DNA of 64,000 nucleotides, from assembly GCA_019745775.1 (NCBI GenBank), contig JAIESR010000034.1, positions 1-64,000 of the forward strand, in the 5' to 3' direction. Of this stretch, positions 62,780 through 64,000 are shown piece after piece. The first letter of the stretch is position 1, and each line of letters begins with the position of its first letter. This stretch comes from Xanthobacteraceae bacterium (GTDB lineage: Bacteria; Pseudomonadota; Alphaproteobacteria; Rhizobiales; Xanthobacteraceae). The position numbers were made by a program, and so were the translations under genes. The notes below the pieces were generated by a model. It made no database searches and was not told the DNA's origin. It worked only from the letters and a program-made list of their open reading frames with translations.

Positions 62780-64000
62780 CTAATTTTCCGGATTGTCGTC
62801 GCGGATCCAGTCCGCACCATAGGAACCCTCGTCCGCCGGCGGCGGTTCCAGCGGCATCTCCTCTTCGGGATCGCCGCTCGGCAAGGCCGGCATCTGGTCG
62901 GGCGCGCGCACGTCGACGATCTTTGCGCCCGGGAAGCGCGTCATCACCGCCTGCACCAGCGGATCGGCCTGCACGCCGGTCTTGAGCTCGGCGTGCCTGG
63001 CTTCGAGCACCGACTTCACCGTCGGCTGCGCCGTGTCGCGCGAAACGACCACGACCCAGCGCCGCCCGGTCCACTGGCTGAACTTGTTGGCGAGATCGCC
63101 GACCAGCGTCTTGACCGCGCTCGGCTCGAGCGCGACGTCGAGCCGCCCGTCCTCGCAGCGCACCAGCCGCACGTCGCGTTCGAGCGCGGCCTTGACCGAG
63201 AGGTCGCGCTTCTGCACCGCGAGCGCGATCAGCCCGTCGAAACTGTCGACGACAAGCACCTGCGTCTGCGCTTCCGCCGGCACGGCCAACGTGGCGCCCA
63301 TCGGCTGCGCGGTCGCGAGCGCGGCCCGTGGTGCGCCTCGCGGGGTTTCGCTGCGCGTACCTTCGAACCGCGGCGCCGCCGACGCCGACGTCGCAGACGT
63401 AGCGCCGCCACTGTTGCCGGATGCGCGCGGCGCCGGCGACGAACCATTGCCATCGAGCGAGCGGATCACCTCGTCGGGCGTCGGCAGGTCGGCGGCGTAG
63501 GCGAGCCGCACCAGGACCATCTCGGCCGCCGCCAGCGGGCGGCCGGATTCCTCGACCTCAGTGATGCCCTTGAGCAGCATCTGCCAGGCGCGCGCCAGCA
63601 CCCGCATCGACAGCTTCTCGGCGAAGGCGCGGCCGCGCACGCGTTCCGACTCCGCGAAAGAAACATCGTCGGCGACCGCGGGCACGACCTTCACGCGCGT
63701 CACGAAGTGCGTGAATTCGGCGAGGTCCGACAGCGCCACCGCCGGATCGGCGCCGATGTCGTATTGCGCGCGCAATTCCTGCATGGCGCCGGCGGCGTCG
63801 CCGCGCATCACCGCCTCAAACAGGTCGATGGTGCGGGTGCGGTCGGCCAGCCCGAGCATCTGCCGCACGTCCTCGCCGCGCACGGTGCCGGCGGCATGCG
63901 CGATCGCCTGGTCGAACAGCGAGAGCGAGTCGCGCACCGAGCCTTCGGCGGCGCGCGCGATCAAGGCGAGCGCGTCGGTCTCGACCTTGATCCTCTCGGT
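62780..64000 (-). CDS. dnaX: DNA polymerase III subunit gamma/tau, partial (N-terminus beyond window)
   Basis: The frame is open from the right edge to the stop at 62780, about 406 residues. The window edge has TERIKVETDALALIARAAEG followed by SVRDSLSLFDQAIAHAAG, the end of the clamp-loader AAA+ module (sensor 2 Arg in SVRDSLS). Domain III follows (VRGEDVRQMLGLADRTRTID), then a variable Ala/Gly/Ser-rich linker and a C-terminal tau region. The Walker motifs lie outside. First gene of dnaX-ybaB-recR. Confidence 0.95.
   Translation of the reverse strand, partial: TERIKVETDALALIARAAEGSVRDSLSLFDQAIAHAAGTVRGEDVRQMLGLADRTRTIDLFEAVMRGDAAGAMQELRAQYDIGADPAVALSDLAEFTHFVTRVKVVPAVADDVSFAESERVRGRAFAEKLSMRVLARAWQMLLKGITEVEESGRPLAAAEMVLVRLAYAADLPTPDEVIRSLDGNGSSPAPRASGNSGGATSATSASAAPRFEGTRSETPRGAPRAALATAQPMGATLAVPAEAQTQVLVVDSFDGLIALAVQKRDLSVKAALERDVRLVRCEDGRLDVALEPSAVKTLVGDLANKFSQWTGRRWVVVVSRDTAQPTVKSVLEARHAELKTGVQADPLVQAVMTRFPGAKIVDVRAPDQMPALPSGDPEEEMPLEPPPADEGSYGADWIRDDNPEN

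Noticed and set aside
1-64000. CRISPR arrays, rRNA genes, complete insertion sequences, riboswitches
   Set aside because: No regularly spaced direct repeats, no rRNA-like stretches, no transposase with flanking inverted repeats, and no riboswitch consensus were seen on reading through; weak or degenerate examples could be missed without a covariance search.

Overview
The window looks like the chromosome of an alphaproteobacterium of the Hyphomicrobiales (Bradyrhizobiaceae/Xanthobacteraceae-like). The evidence is the GC-rich core with strong third-position bias, the order rpmH-rnpA-yidC-engB-argB-HAD-dapD-dapE, the recR-ybaB-dnaX and def-fmt-truA blocks, many Bug-type (TctC-like) solute receptors, and the CTCCCTCTCCCC.. 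and CGTCATGCCCGGCC.. intergenic palindromes usual in that group. It has two compositionally different parts. Positions 1 to about 20,100 are visibly less GC-rich and accessory; the rest is GC-rich core with small accessory insertions. The junction is a tRNA-Arg(ACG) gene (20126-20202, minus strand) whose 3' end faces the accessory DNA, the usual geometry of an island integrated at a tRNA 3' end. || ISLAND (1-20,100). The left end carries ICE/plasmid-type genes (partial ParB-like protein, DUF932 protein) and a RES/Xre toxin-antitoxin pair whose promoter lies inside an operator-like palindrome. An arsenic module follows: two divergent ArsR regulators with shared TTCTA-N6-TAGAA operator sites; leftward, a flavoprotein with a cysteine-rich tail and an MFS transporter; rightward, arsR-arsC-aqpS-arsC and a small membrane protein. 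There is no ArsB or Acr3; the aquaglyceroporin AqpS is the evident As(III) exit. Next is a complete phosphate system on the minus strand (receiver-less winged-helix protein, pstS, pstC, pstA, pstB, phoU, phoB; no phoR), then a sulfite-dehydrogenase-like molybdoenzyme with cytochrome c, a second PstS, and a glutaredoxin-type arsC. All three leftward units are preceded by arrays of three TGACA-like repeats at 11-nt spacing, i.e. Pho boxes. The island therefore seems to couple arsenate reduction and As(III) extrusion to phosphate scavenging, and puts a SUOX-family molybdoenzyme under Pho control. || CORE (20,126-64,000). Order: histidine kinase; MerA/Lpd-like flavoprotein with a TVP38 membrane protein; rpmH-rnpA-yidC; methyltransferase; engB; then a four-gene minus-strand biosynthetic cassette (DltA-like adenylation enzyme, carrier protein, GNAT, formyltransferase-luciferase monooxygenase fusion) inserted between engB and argB; argB and a HAD nucleotidase; a NicC-like hydroxylase with an alpha/beta hydrolase; HupE; dapD; two DUF805 proteins; dapE; a carboxylate-catabolism region (TcuA-like flavoprotein, leuCD-like hydratase, four orphan Bug receptors); a third DUF805 protein; a large membrane protein with a TIR-like C-terminal part; a chemoreceptor-like protein; truA; cytochrome c; fmt-def; rmuC; an AmpG-like permease; a DUF1176-like protein; recR-ybaB-dnaX (running off the right end). 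|| Four genes (second pstS, Grx-type arsC, a methyltransferase, the leuC paralogue) each read through only if one or two single bases are restored, always as missing bases. This looks as much like consensus indel error as gene decay. The most novel candidates are the DltA-like/carrier/GNAT/formyltransferase-LLM cassette and the Pho-box-controlled molybdoenzyme in the arsenic-phosphate island.
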